Assembly (NCBI GenBank): GCA_013396655.1 | Contig: WBMV01005958.1 | Coordinates: 1,421,128 to 1,485,127, forward strand | DNA from: Campylorhamphus procurvoides | Lineage: Eukaryota > Chordata > Aves > Passeriformes > Dendrocolaptidae | Length of the DNA: 64,000 nt | Reading direction: 5' to 3' | Part shown: positions 25,901-39,500 of the stretch, piece by piece | How the letters are laid out: every line of letters begins with the position of its first letter | Position numbering within the stretch: the first letter of the stretch is position 1 | The notes under the pieces: generated by a model | The model's database searches: none | Told to the model about the DNA's origin: nothing | What the model saw: only the letters and a program-made list of their open reading frames with translations | Made by a program: the position numbers and the translations under genes

Positions 25901-28900
25901 ATCCGGAAACTGGATTATGGGCAGCATGTTGTTGCTGGCACTCCTGGCCGTGTGTTTGGTAAGGAAATGTGGGAGACTACATCAGCTCCAGCTTCAGAGC
26001 TGAGCTGGGAACCTTCTGTAGCTTCTGAGTGCTTAAATTTGAAATAGCATGGAAATTGCATTTCCTGTGGCACCATTAATGTAACATTAGTGTGAAGTAT
26101 AACAAGGTAACAACTTACTGTAGTAATGATACCTGGAAAAGACTAGAGAGAAATCAATGTGAATAGTATTTTCATTTTCTCCTTTTATGTTTTGCTTTTC
26201 ATTGTTGAAGTGTTTCTTTATATAGAGAAAAAAAGACTATTTTTTAAGGAGGAAACACTACAATCCCAGAAAACACTTGAGAATCTTGGAGGGGATAGGA
26301 GCTGGGTGTATTTAAATGCCATAGTTAGGTCCACATTTTCTGTGTACTGGTGGTTCTCCCTCTTTGTTAAGTCAGGTGCACTTGCAGCTGGTACTTCCTG
26401 GTTTTGTTATATGAAGATTTTAAAATTTACTGTGGTACTGTTAGCCTTCACACTCACATTTCTGGGTCTCTGAGAAACAGGCAGCCCTAACTTACACAAG
26501 CCCCTGTCATTGGGAGAACACAGGGCTAGTCCCCACAGGTGGAAAAAAAAAAAGGTAGGGGAAAGGCCTGTCCTTCCTCCACCAAAATGTCCTGGCAGTG
26601 GCTGGGAGCAGTATAGGCTCACCTGCTTTGAGAGCCTTTTCATCTTACAAAGTGAAATCTTGCAGATATGATTCGTCGTCGAAGTTTAAGAACTCGTGCC
26701 ATCAAAATGCTGGTTTTGGATGAAGCAGATGAAATGCTCAATAAAGGTAAAACATTTGTCTCCATTTTTCTTGCTTTCTCTTTGCCTATTTGAGGTTCCA
26801 GGGTGTCCCAGGTGTCCCACTTCTAAAAACTGAGGTTTTCCAAAGTTAGAAAATTAGAGTTAATTGCAGGCTGTACCGGGTTAAACGACATAATATGCCT
26901 TGTCTGATGTTACTGATTAATGCATCAGTGTTCATCTCATAGCATAGACCCAGTACTGAATTCCAGATCAAATGGTGAAAGAGGAGGGTATCTGTGAGAA
27001 AGGTGTGCTGACTGTTCTGTACAACTTGATCTTCACTGCAGGCTTTAAGGAGCAGATTTATGATGTGTACAGATATCTGCCTCCAGCTACACAGGTGGTT
27101 CTGATCAGTGCCACTTTGCCTCATGAAATTCTGGAAATGACCAACAAATTCATGACAGACCCCATTCGCATCCTGGTGAAACGGTGAGTTTCTTTGGAAA
27201 GAACAGGAATTCTTTGAGTTGGTCCGGCCCTGGGCAGTTCACAGTAGTAACTGATTTAAATATATAGAGAGTCTCACACCATTGCATGAGTGTTTGCAGA
27301 TGTGCCAATGTGCTGTTTTCCAGCAGAGGCTGATTCGGGCTTTATCCTTGTCCAGTTCTGCATGATGCTTCTCAGCCTGGCTGCCCCTTCTTCTTCCCCA
27401 TGGATAGCAGTCTTTCCTTGTGGAAATCCATCTTTCACACTTATGTAATTCCTGTGCTTTTCCAGAGGATTTTTGTAGGCCTCCTTCATTAATTTTCTAT
27501 TATATAGCACGCAAAAAAAAACATTTAACTGCCTGATCCTGGATATTCTTGGAGGCATAGCTTAAATTTGGTGGTGTCACAAGTCCTCATGCACTGGAAC
27601 TCGTGAGAAGTCAGAGGAGTAAGTGTAGGCAGCCTGACAGGAGGAGTCTCCCTCTTGCCTGAACTCTTAAAGTGTCACATTTAGTGCATTCAAGCTGCTT
27701 GAGGCTTCCTTCAGTCTCTCCTGTCAAGAAGTTTGAATATAAAAACAATGGGAGCAGAAATGTTCCCCTTTGAAACTGTCTGTCTAGAGCAGAGCAGTTC
27801 TAGTCTCTCTTGAACAGGTTATGTTCAAGGTCCTTCTTAGAGCACAGTTCTCCAAGGACTTTCTAGGACAACCTGGACCTGTGCATGGACCCAGCAATCC
27901 AGAGCACACAGGGCAGAGGTGTGACCTCCAGTGGAGCACATCCAGCCCTTCTAACTGCATATATTCACCTGTTTGTGGTGGTTTTCTTCCCTACAGTGAT
28001 GAGTTGACCCTCGAAGGAATCAAGCAGTTTTTCGTGGCTGTGGAGAGAGAAGAATGGAAGTTTGACACTTTGTGTGATCTCTACGACACGCTCACAATCA
28101 CCCAGGCTGTCATCTTCTGTAACACCAAGAGAAAGGTACAGCAGCTATCAGAGGGGCATGTTACTTTCTGAGGGTGACTCAGACAATGCTGGGTTAGTTA
28201 AGAGGTCTGGTTGCTTCCCCATTTGGAAATAGTTCAGTAAGAGCATAAATTAAATTGTCTTTGGGATGTGCCGACTTAAACAACTGGATTAGAGGCAGAC
28301 TAATAGGAATTGCCTTTTTAGGGAAGTAGGTAAGAATGTGCTTATTCTAATTGCTTATAATTTCTGAAACAAACCCACACTTTCTGAATAAATGCTCTTC
28401 ATTCCTTTCTTTTCAGGGCTTGTGGAGCCCTGTATAATGTAATCAGTGCTTTGTACGGATTATTTACCTCTGTTAGTTTCAGAATGCCTGTTGAAATGTC
28501 TCTCAGTCTCACCTTACCAGTGCGTTTGGCTGTCCTGAGCAGAGAGCTAACCCAGGCTGGCTGGTTGTGTTCACAGGTCGACTGGCTCACAGAGAAGATG
28601 AGAGAAGCCAACTTCACAGTTTCATCCATGCATGGGGACATGCCACAGAAGGAGAGAGAGTCCATCATGAAAGAGTTTAGATCTGGCGCAAGGTGAGTTC
28701 CTTGAACAAGATTGCTTTACAGTGTTGCTACCTCAGGGCAGGGTTTCTTTAGTGTATGAAGGGGAAACCTATAATATCTCTCCTTTCAGAAGGATTTGTT
28801 CAGCTCAGGTTAGGAAGAGCTCTGATTTCCATCTATCCCCCTGTGGTGTTGCAGGGTTGGGATTTTGCCACTTTTAGATGTAGAATTAGTCTGTTTCATT

Positions 28901-29781
28901 TTGCTGAAGACGTTGGGAGTTGCTGCCTTTAAAATAAGTCAAGGAAAAAATTATTTTTGTTCTGTCCTCTGTATTTTAAACTCTTAGGGAGCATTATTCC
29001 TTCTGAAAGACCAAAGCAGTGTTGGGGCTGTCTTCACTGAAGTTTTGTGATAGGGTGTGAGACAACTTTCCATGCAGCAACAGTATGGATGCTGCTGGTG
29101 TGCTGTGGGCAGGGAGATGCACAGAACAGCAGGGGACAGCCTGTGCTGGAGCCTGAGGGTTCTCAGCTCTCACTCCCTTCTCAGTCAGGCAGAACATTCT
29201 TAACTGTTCCTTCTCTTCGCAGCCGAGTCCTCATTTCGACAGATGTTTGGGCCAGAGGCTTGGATGTGCCTCAGGTGTCCCTGATCATTAACTATGACTT
29301 GCCCAACAACAGAGAACTCTACATACACAGGTACCTTCAGCCTTTGCATGGGGAGGGAGGGGAGTGTGTCTGGGTGGCTCCTTGCCAAGGTGGCTCCATT
29401 CCCTCTTTCCGTGTGCCTCCCCAGAATTGGCCGGTCAGGCAGGTACGGCCGGAAAGGTGTCGCCATCAACTTTGTGAAGAACGACGACATCCGCATCCTG
29501 CGAGACATCGAGCAGTACTACTCCACCCAGATAGACGAGATGCCCATGAACGGTGAGTGCAGGCCAGCCCCAGCCACGCTGGTTCCCTGCTGCCTCTGAA
29601 ACAGAGAGGCCAGATGCTTTGTTTTGCCACATGCCTCATTCCCAAGCCATCTTATCTTCCCCTGGGAAGAAGCTGGAAGCAGCAGTAGGTGTGCTGCACT
29701 GCTGGGCTGTGGCCCTCAGCACACCCGGGGCATACTTTAATTCTTTCATTTTCTTTCATTTCAGTTGCTGATCTTATCTAA
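22977..29781 (+). CDS. EIF4A3: EIF4A3, DEAD-box RNA helicase of the exon junction complex
   Basis: eIF4A-III clamps spliced mRNA as the core of the nuclear exon junction complex (with MAGOH, RBM8A, CASC3) and supports NMD. Exons: 22977-gap, 23446-23518, 24328-24394, 25299-25361, 25826-25958, 26666-26746, 27042-27183, 27997-28135, 28577-28692, 29223-29330, 29425-29552, 29765-29781 (TAA). All joins are GT-AG and in phase. Motifs in order: Q-motif [20 protein letters not shown]; Ia PTRELA; Ib TPGR; II DEAD; III SAT; IV VIFCNT; V ARGLDV; VI HRIGRSGR; C-terminus MNVADLI. The sequence differs little if at all from mammalian EIF4A3. Exons 3 and 12 are tiny and were found from splice sites plus the expected peptide. 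Start: ATG at 22977 in a strong GCCATGG context gives MAGS before the gap. About 46-50 further residues must lie in the gap. Confidence 0.98.
22988..23106. other. assembly gap (119 N) over EIF4A3 exon 1
   Basis: A run of 119 N begins 11 bases after the EIF4A3 ATG. The missing coding part, from MAGS to the glycine at the exon 2 junction, needs roughly 140 bases or more in this family plus a splice donor. The run is therefore probably shorter than the true missing DNA. The 11-mer ATGGCGGGGTC just before the gap recurs at 23167-23177 just after it. Confidence 0.9.
23228..23435. repeat. GC-rich minisatellite in EIF4A3 intron 1
   Basis: About nine imperfect copies of a roughly 21 bp unit of the form 'GGTGTCCCGGGGGCCCTGA' (alternating with GTCCCCAGGGGCTCTC) run up to the exon 2 acceptor at 23445. 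Frames that read through it on both strands give repetitive peptides and are not genes. Confidence 0.82.
23622..23810 (+). mobile_element. CR1 LINE 3' end fragment in EIF4A3 intron 2
   Basis: Contains CACTGGCACAGGTTTCCCAG, ACATTCAAGGCCAGGCTGGATGG and GGTTGGAACAAGATGAATTT, ending CCATTCTGTGGTTTTATGA. These are the ordered landmarks of an avian CR1 3' UTR, including the diverged ATTCTATGA-type end. It has the same orientation as EIF4A3. Confidence 0.85.
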
Positions 29782-29928
29782 AGGTCCACGTTCAACAGGA
29801 AGCTGTACCCTCCATAGTTCTGTTTTGGACCCACATCTTTTTACCATATTGCTGGTCATATGTTCTTGAGTTGAGCTGCACTTGGGAACTTGTGTAAATA
29901 TTGTCCTTACTCCCACCCATGTTTTTCA

Positions 29929-29934
29929 ATTAAA
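29929..29934 (+). terminator. EIF4A3 polyadenylation signal (ATTAAA)
   Basis: ATTAAA about 150 bases after the EIF4A3 stop is the first plausible poly(A) hexamer on this strand. It is followed by a GT-containing stretch. This gives a short 3'UTR of roughly 170 bases. Confidence 0.6.
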
Positions 29935-29954
29935 AAAGGAAATTTTACCATAAC

Positions 29955-31720
29955 CTGTGCTTAATTACTTTAACCCAGAATAGTAACAGGCAGGGAGTTT
30001 TCAGATACCACCATGTTTGGTTGGCACAATCAGAAAATACATTGTACATTCCACATATCTAGGTTCATACAGTATGGGGCTTCCTGTGTTCCAGCCTTTT
30101 GTTATTGTTGTGCCATGCTACCTGATGTACTCTTTCATTTCCTTAACTCTCCGGATCAGCCATCTACAGGAAAAATCTGTAGCCTGGCCTTAGCCTGCTC
30201 TAGGAGAACTGAGGTACAAGATAGGCAGAAATTTCCTGCAATTTATGCCTTTCTGAAGCCAGAAATCACTGTGCTCGTTGCTCCAGATGAGGGTTTGCCT
30301 TCCCAATGAACTTGGGCAGGCACATCTTGAACACTGTCTTGTTGCCTTCTCCACCTCTTTTGGCTGTTATCTCTCATCTGTCTCCCTATGGCGTTATGCT
30401 GTACTTTGCTAGCTGCAGTATCTTCTTCCTAGCTCTGCTGTATCCTTTTTCTGAGGCAAGAGTTGGCCAGGGCTATACTGCAGGTGTGGGGTAAGTTACC
30501 ATGTTCTGCTCTATGCATTTGCTGTTAAATGGACTGGTTTTGCTTGCTCAGGGAGGACAGGGGAAGTAAGGCCCGAATACACCGTAGTTTGCACAGAATT
30601 GAATTCCAGTGGAGGTGAGGCCACTACAGGAACCAGAAGCAAGGCTGAGCCAGCATTCCCCCTGGGCACACAGGACATGCTCCTGTCATCCATACAGGCC
30701 AAAGTTCAGCACTGGCACAACAGCACCACCACCCTCATCCTGTCCCACTCCAGCTGATCAGAATGAAGGTCCCTCAGTGGGAATACACAACACAGAGGCT
30801 CTGGATCCCTTCCGGACCTGGGCAAGGAGGCTCAGTTCATTCAGTATCCAGCCTGTGGAGCACCAGTCTGCTCCAGTAACTGGCACATGGACATGGTCCA
30901 AAGCTGCACTCCAGTGGCTGGTTCAGCCCACCCTTGCACACAGCCCCTGTGACCACCCTCAGTATGTGTCCTACAGACACAAGTTATGCTGTAACTGGGC
31001 ATGGGAGCCTCTTCTGCCTGGCACAGAGGGAGGCACACACATACAAATGGATCCCAGCTGAACCCCAGAGCTCCTCATCCCTCCAGCTCCCTCATGCAAA
31101 AACAGATGTGTATCCAGCCCAGGCTCAGAATTGCCTTCCCCTACTTGCGGGATAAATCCAGCTCAATATTCATACAGCAGCACCACACCACCTCACTCTG
31201 GTTGCAGGCACTTAGACCTCCATGCACACAGAAGGGAGTCCCCTCTTCCCAAAGAGGGTAAGAAATGGGAGTTAACAGACAAGAATATGCACTGGCACCC
31301 TCTTGCCTCAGGACCAGCTCCTTTTATCCCTTAAGTCATCAATTTCCCACACTTGCTCGAAAGTCATCGTGACCCCTCCCTTTTCCTATCTTTGATCTCT
31401 CCCACAAAATTGAGGGGGTTTTGCATTCATTCTGCAACTTATTGGCACAGCGTTCAGGAGCACTCCCCCCACAGACCCTGTTTTTCAGTCCTCTGCTAGA
31501 AGGAAAGTCCACATAAAGCCTTCCAGCTTATTGTCCACATGCTGGAAAGTTCTCTTGCCCTCCCTGCAGGGCAGGCAGGACAGAGAGGGCAGAGCACAGC
31601 CTCAGATCTGAATGGCATTTTCCTGGAGAACACAAGCAGCCAATGGCAAGCATTGGCCCTCCAAGCCCCCTGTGTGACTCAAGTAATTTGACTAAGACAT
31701 TAATCACCAAAGCATCAGCT
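29955..31720. other. intergenic region between convergent EIF4A3 and ATL2
   Basis: No exon or RNA gene was recognised on either strand. Open frames are short and have no family resemblance. No CR1 3' end or LTR landmark was noticed. The right border is the inferred end of the ATL2 3'UTR. Confidence 0.45.
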
Positions 31721-31724
31721 TGTT

Positions 31725-33555
31725 TGAATAACAGTATTTAATCTGTACAGTTTGAAAGAAGGTATCATAAAATGCAACATTCCTACCTCATCTCCAGCAT
31801 CATTCACCTGGAGCTGAGCCCTCAAATCCAGAGGGCAGGTAACCACCACTCCCCCGTTCTTTGTGGTGCAAAAGTCACAGTGCAATTGCTTTAGTCCTAG
31901 ACAGATGACTTCCCTCACTCGAGAGAGGGGAGACTGATGAAGCTCAAATGTTGATGAAAATTGTTACCATTTAGGACTGCAAAAAAACCCAGCTATTGCA
32001 CACAGCCAGTTCCAGCTGAAACTACAGCAGTTAATTATTTAGCTGCCTTTACACTCCACACAGTTGATACTGATTTTAGCCAAGAATGAAAATAAAGCCA
32101 GTAACAAGGTTTCAGAGTGATACAGTTGTTGGAGGGCAGAATCTGACAAGCAATTCCACAAGTCAAGCGTGCTTTAGAATAGCAGGAAGTTTTCCTAGGC
32201 AGGGAGGGGGTATGATCTAGACAGATGTCATCTTCCAGAGACAAGCGTGAGAGGAACATCGGCTTCAATAGAAAGCTATGAAGTACAATAGACAATTTGT
32301 TCATATAATTGTCAGGATAAGTATTTGACATAGTTTATGTAGTAGAATACATACTTGAACATCTTTTAAAAATAAGCACAGATTTCATTTCATATATACA
32401 CAACTGATTTTAATCATGTACTGAAAATAAATTACAGGAAATAACTTTAAAATGCAACAGAAGACAAGAGTTTCACAACAAACATTCCCATTGATTTTCC
32501 CAAGGGGGTGAGAGATTGCAGTGCTCAAGGCAGGTAAATATCACAAATATATCAAAAAACTTCAAATTGTTGATGCATTCACACATTTACATGAGCCACA
32601 AACATTCCTTTACAGGAACTGCACTTAGCTACCACAGAACCAGGTTTTGCCATAAACTACAAAACTTTGATACAAAATCGTATTTATATATTTATATTTC
32701 ATATACATGCCCTATCTGTGATTTCTTAAAAAATAAAAACTAAACACACTGTACAGACAATCCTAACTCATTGCTTGGTAGCTGTAGGCAACATTTTTGG
32801 ATGGAATTTCTCCCCCAGTAGAATTAATGGCAATATTATATACATGAAGGCTAAACTGCAGAAAAAGACAGCTCAGTTCTTGATATGCACCTCCCTCGGG
32901 ACCAGGTCTGCGAGTTCAAGGCAAGACAAGCTCTGCTCTGACCCACTGCCTCCCCTACACATCAGTTCTGCCATCAGCAGCGTGAGGAACCAGCACATGC
33001 ATCTTTGTAACACTGGTATAAAAGGCAATAAAGCAAGATATGTATTGTAATGTAGCGGGTGCTCTCCCGGCTCCACCGACTGGGTACACAGAAACACTGG
33101 TAGAGGTGGCGAGGGGATGGTGCAGAGCTGGGTACATTTGGTGAGAGCACACCTTGTGTGGGTCTGATCATTACACTTCCCTGAAATCAGCTCCTGCAGA
33201 GGACACATTCGCCCTGTAAGCCAGAGACTGCATCGACTCCAAACACCGGGGGAAGATCCCCCCTTCCTCACCCCCAAGCACACACATACACAGTTCACCG
33301 GGACTATATGTAAAACTGACACCCTCCCTCCCACCCCCAGCAGCCTCCACGGCACCAGTTTGTCTGAGAAGCTGAGCACTGACAAACTTACTCTTCCCTG
33401 GTGATGGCAGCAATCTGTGAAGCCAATCACACTAAACTACTTCTACAGTTGATTGTAAACTTTGGTTTATTTTTATTTATTTTTTATTATTGAGTTCTCA
33501 TGGTACAGCAAGCATGTCTAGGATGAGAGGGCAGAGTTGAAGAGGAGACGAGCTG
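31725..33555 (-). other. probable ATL2 3' untranslated region
   Basis: This AT-rich stretch follows the ATL2 stop and has no convincing coding frame. Poly(A) hexamers for the minus strand occur close to the stop (plus-strand TTTATT at 33466-33471 and just beyond) and at the far end (ATTAAA, plus-strand TTTAAT at 31737-31742). The transcript could therefore end proximally or distally. Which is used cannot be told from sequence. Confidence 0.4.
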
Positions 33556-36500
33556 TCAGTCTGTCTTTAGTCTGGCATGGTGAGCCACCTGCTCGGTCAG
33601 GCCTGCTTTGATAGAGTTTTTTACAGACTGCCTCATATGATCCTCCATCAAATTATCACTCATGGGCTTCAACACCTGTGGAATGAGAAATGTGCAAAAG
33701 AAACAAGAAAATGAGGTAACCAAGAAAAATAAAAGATAAAAGCATATAAAGAGATGAGACTTGAAATAATGAAAAAACTTAGAAGGATGAAGTCTGAGAC
33801 AAAGTGGCATGAACTGAAAGAGAAATGAGTTTTGCTGCTAGAGTAATGAGGTTAAAGCAGTCACATGCTATGGACACAAGTGATACCCCTCCTACATAGC
33901 AGTATTTCACTGAATTCAAACCACTTTACAGTTCCTAGAAGATGGATGTGCAATTCCATACCCCATATGCAGCATCAGTCTGGTATGGTTACAGCATTTA
34001 TGCAGACCGGCCCAGACGGTCCAGCTTATTGTCCTATATGTGTAAGTGTGAACACTTCAGATACAGAAAGAAAGTTAAAAATACTGGCTAGTTTTTCTTC
34101 TTGTTATTGTTGGATGAGAGTCGCTGTCGCGGCACTGATGTAAGAGCACGACGAATCGTTCGGCGTCTAAGGACTTCAAAGAGTTTGGAAAACACCTAAA
34201 ACATGAATTCAGCTGTTAGGAGAAATGGCTCTTAAAACACAGCAGGAAGTTAATCAAGTTCAGGAAAAAAACCTGATTGCCAGTAACTGCTCACCTTCCT
34301 GGGATTCCTCTGAAGCAAGGAGGGAAAAGAAAAACAGATTCAGAAAAATCAATAGCAAGAACACGGTATTTAATCAGATTGACTTAGACAGGACCTGCAG
34401 TGCTTTGCATATTATTGGTGATATGCAGCTGTAGCAGCGACACCAGCAAGCTCTTTTGGACACCACCTTTCTCCAGCCCACAAATAGGAAGCTCCTGCCA
34501 GCACAAGCCAAGTTTTCCCTGTTCCAGGTAAGGTAGCAGTCAAATCACTGCTGAGTGATTTGCACTCTGAGTAACCTGCAGCAGCAGCTGCACTCAGCAA
34601 GTATTACACACAGAACTGACACCTTCCACTTTTCTTGAAGTGCTCCTCACCCTGAGCTCCAAAGCAAGGAGCTACAGTAGTACTGGAGAGCCTCAATTTT
34701 AATCACTCATGATTTAGTGTCCTGATGCTCATTTCCCTCCTACTAAAGCCACACTTTTTCTGCTCCAGTGTAACTCATAACCTTCCCAGGAACCTCACGG
34801 GGTTGCTCAGATAGCTCTAGTGTATCACTAACTAGGATGAGCCTTGAATACAGCAATTTTTCAGCTGTAGAAGCATCTGTGCAGAAGCCTCCAGTTAGTT
34901 ATTTGCTCATGCCTCACAGGACATCCTTGAATGTCATCCCAGAAAAGTTCAGTGAGGCCTTTATTTCTAGTAACAGCACCAAAGTGTTTCCTTTCTGCTG
35001 GCACTGGACACAGAATGTTCCAAAAACTATTTTCAAGAGTTGGTCAGGAATTCTCTACATTGGCCTTAATGACATAGGTGACAGCTGTGTCAGCTGCATT
35101 CAGGCAGCAAAATCTCCATGCAGAGAGTTCTCTCCTCCAGCTCTGGGGCTCTTAGACTCATGTTCAGGAATGTGTTGAGCATTCCATGCAAACAGCAGTT
35201 GCACCCACTGAAGTTGTCACAGACAACACAAATCTTCCTGATGGAAGATTCCTGCTGTACCCCCTTGCAGCAGCTGCTGCAAGTCGTCACCCAGTCAAGT
35301 TATCTCCAAGGACTAGTCAGCCCTTCAGCATCCCACCAGGTGAGGAGGGCAGTGTTTCACCTTTCCCATTTCTTGCACCATCTGAGATATTTTATCCACC
35401 ACATCTATAGGACAAGTTTACCTATAAAGGTACCTTTAAAAACAGAACTCCTTGCTCTGAAAAAGTAACAAGATTTTTGAAGACTCCCTCTACTCTTTAC
35501 CATCCAAGCACCTACTAAAGCCTTTAAGTAACACTTCTTTTATAATATCCTGAGCTTGCTTAATATTCTTTGTGTGCAGCATCTCTTCCTGAAGAGAGCA
35601 GTCACACTTCTGGGCAGACTTTCCCTTTGGCAGCACTAGCATTCACCATTAGGTCTAGACCAGCTTTTCACTCACAGCACTGAACAGAAACTGTTTGGTA
35701 TGTCTGCTCAAGAAAGGAAGATTTTGCAATAAAAACAGATACCAACCTGTTCCCATATAGCTTCAGCGATCTGATCGATGGCTGTCCCAACTTCTCTGAA
35801 TTCCCCAGAGTACTTAACGTATGCCCATGTACAAAACGATATAAGAGCCATCCCCAGCACGAGATTACACAGGGTGGCTATGGAGTTCATACCAAGGAAC
35901 CCAGTCAGTCCTGAGATTATGTACATGGCAAACATGACTGCAAATAGAGTGGCAGGGGTACGAGCAGCATAAAAGATGTTTTTGCCATCGTTGTGCTTCA
36001 CAAAGTTTGCATAGATCTCGTCGATTTCCACTTCAAGTTGCTCCTGGTAGCGCCGACAGAACTCCTCCCCTCCCATCTTCTTCACGGAGCGGAACTGCCT
36101 GATAGCAGTCTCTCTGAAATCCTGGTGCTTCCGCTCAAGGTCCGATGGGGCAATGTAAGGCTTATCTCCCCCACAAATCTGTCAGAGCAAGCAGAGATCA
36201 GAGAATCATACCCTGAGTATCTTCTGCTGTACACAGAGCAGACCTGCTCCTCACTGCCCTCCTCCCAAGCCAGCACCAGACTGCCTCCTGCAGCTCTCTT
36301 GGCTCTCTGTAAGCTCATGTCCCATCTAGTGAAGCAGCTAAAGGTTCTTTGCATCATGGCACCGCAGGAGCCTTACCTGTGCAACCACACACAGAGCTAA
36401 AGCACGTGACTGAACTCATACTTTGTTCCCTTCAGGCAAGCCCAGAAGGACAGGACAACAGCCACGTGCACATTCCTGCTATGAAAAGGTGAAATAAAGG

Positions 36501-39500
36501 AACACCAAGGGGCAGAGAACTCTGAAGGCCACAAGCTTCCCACCCATCCTTTTACTCTTGGTTGCTCATCTCAGTGAGAGGGTCAGTGCAGAACTTGGAC
36601 AAACAGGGTAGATTCTGCCCACTCAGCAAGTTTATTCCTGCCACTAACTCACTCCATAGAACTTATCAGGTGATACAAATTAACAAGAACTGTTATCATC
36701 ATTACCCTGTTCTTCCCTAGACTGTCCTCTCTGCTTGATTCTGATCAACTTGTGTGAGTACATCTCTGCCGAGGGGACAAGACCAGGGACTCAAATGAAT
36801 ACTGTGATGGGGACACCACCATCTTCCTCTCCCTGAATCAATAAGGGTATGAAAATGGTTAGACTCCAAGGACTCTGTTTACCTAGGCCACCACACATGC
36901 ATATGGCAGATCAGCTCCAACCCCTCCAGACCCTCACAGTGAAGACTATATCTAAGAACTGATGATTCTTTTCCTATGATGGAAAGAGAGCCTTTCCTTT
37001 CCTGCTTCAAAGTACTGCTTGTCCTCTCATGTTTTGAGTGCAGCAACAACTTTAACTTTCTCCTGCTGCTATCCCTGCAGCAGGACACACAGCATCACTT
37101 TCTTAGAGTACAGCATCCACTTTCTACCTTACACAATGCATGGCTTCACTGACAAGCTTCTTCAAGGCAAACATCAGTGTCAAGATCTCAACACCCCCAC
37201 TGTGCCCTTTGCTCAAGATTAACAAGCACCTTTCTGCTTTTTTCCCCCATACTGAAGTTCTCCACATCCAGCAAAATTGCCCAGAAAATGGCTACTAGGC
37301 TTATTCTTCAAGTCTTTCCACATTGCCCAGAGTGTGTTAAACACCAGAAGCTGCTGAGGGATCAAGAGGGCATCACTCAAATAACTGCCACTGTTTTCTT
37401 ATACTCTCTGCAACTGCACCTGTTGTTCCTTACATTTCAGGCCATTACGGGGGCAGTATTTTGGTTATGCACACTCAGCAAAGGAAGGCTTTGATTCATG
37501 AGGACAACTCAGAAGCTACAATAAGAACTATCTTTACATAACTGAGTCTTAAATCCAAAGAGTTCCCACTTCTATTCTTAAAAATAGAGTTTCAGAGCTG
37601 TGTCACATTAAGAACATCATGAGACATCTGGATGAAAAATGATTCCAGACATTTGTGCATATCTCTACAGTGATATAAAAATATACAGTACTGGGGAACA
37701 TTACTATGGAAACAAAGTCTGTTTAAAAGAACATCTGTTCCTGTTTGTTCCCTGGTCCAAGTAAAAAACCTTACAACTACAATATCTCAACGACCATGGA
37801 AGATTCAAGGTAGGAAGGCAGACTTGACATTTGTTTTGAACAACACAATTACTATTTCAAGACATTTTCCAAAATGGAAACAAAGGAGTCCCTCCAAACC
37901 AGTAGAACATTCTCAAAACTACCTGCTAACAAACTGGAACTGGCTTGTCTGCCACTAGCATTAGATCTTACTCTAATTTCAAAATGGATAGCTACTTCAG
38001 CAATTAAGACCAGAATTAACCTAGTTAATGGGGAGCTATGTTTGTAGCAGGTTATCACATCTACTGGCCTTTTCTGCTTGTAGAATTTCACAATAAGCAT
38101 AATCTTGTTAAGCCTTACAAGACATGGGTTTTCAGAATTTCCTATGATAAAAGCTTGCGTAATGCTACATTCAAGTATGAAATTCATCCAGTCATTCAGC
38201 TTAGAATGGTATAAAGCCACCATCTTCATGAGAAGCAGCAAGTAGGAAATTACACATACAGATTTTTCAAATTAATTCTTGTATTTCAATGAATGTCAGA
38301 ATCATCTTAATTCTTAAATTTTACAGCTAATGTACAACCACAATTCAGAAATGCGACCCTCAAAGTAAAATTCTGCCACTGTGTGCCCCTGGCCCAACAA
38401 ACATCTCCTCACCTGTTTGGGCATTTCATGTCACAGGATTTTAAGACACCTGTCAAGAGCCACAGAAGCAACTAACAGGCGGTATTTTGCAAACACACCC
38501 AATCCCATACCTCCCCAGCATCAGAGATCTAACCTCAGGGCAGAATGCACAAGACACACCAGCACTGGCCCTAAGCTACTCTCCTCCATTTACGTGCTCA
38601 CAACCAGAGTACAGCATGAAAACTGAAGGCCTGAAATTGCATGTAGGTGTTTAGAGAAGGCTGAGTCATCATACCTGCTCCATGCCTTTACTGTACAAGT
38701 CTTTTGCTCCTGCCACAGCAGCAAGATTGTTTGCCTCAGCCGTTGCCTGGAAAACATTGAGCACTGTATGTCATACAGCATCACCAGGTAGTTACACTCC
38801 CAACATACCCCCACAACCTCCAGAGCTTCTGATGGCCAGGAAAAGGCCACACAAAAATAAGTGTAGTTTAGCAATATACATTAAAACATATTGTTGCCTA
38901 GAAGAACGTTTTCTTCAGCTTTCCAGTACAGCTGCAAACAAACTCAAATTTGATTTTACAGGCTTTCCATCATGAACCATCTTCTGAATGCTCTGTTGTT
39001 AATAAACACATAAGGGTCACTAAACTATTGCATGTTAATCCTGGTACATGACTGCCTGTGAGGAAAGAAGGAAGCTGGTAGATTTCTGCATCATATATGT
39101 ACACTTTTGGCGTCAACCGCAATTGTCAATTTTGTTAGAATTTAAGGCTTATTTTCAACCTGTGCCACATTTATGGCACACTAAGTAGAGGAAATGATAG
39201 CAGACTTTGTTTCATTGTGATGAGTCTTCTGAACTCCCAAAAAAGTCTAAAGATTTTGTTCCTTAAAGGACGAGAAAACACCCATGACAGTCAGGTCTTA
39301 ATGAAGTGGCACAGAGTGCTTTAAAAAAATCCCAAAATAAAACTCCAAAGTAAGTCTTACAAACACAAAATGGTTAACACTGACCATATAAAAACCACTC
39401 TTCATCCCAAACAATTCAAGGGTTCGAAACAGAGCTTCAATCACTTTGCTTTCAGATTGCTTTAAAGTTGATTACATCCTCTTTGGATCAACTCAGAAAA

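Noticed and set aside
32873..33430. A 185-codon minus-strand open frame downstream of ATL2
   Set aside because: It lies in the inferred ATL2 3'UTR, has no recognisable domain, and has a composition unlike the neighbouring coding exons.
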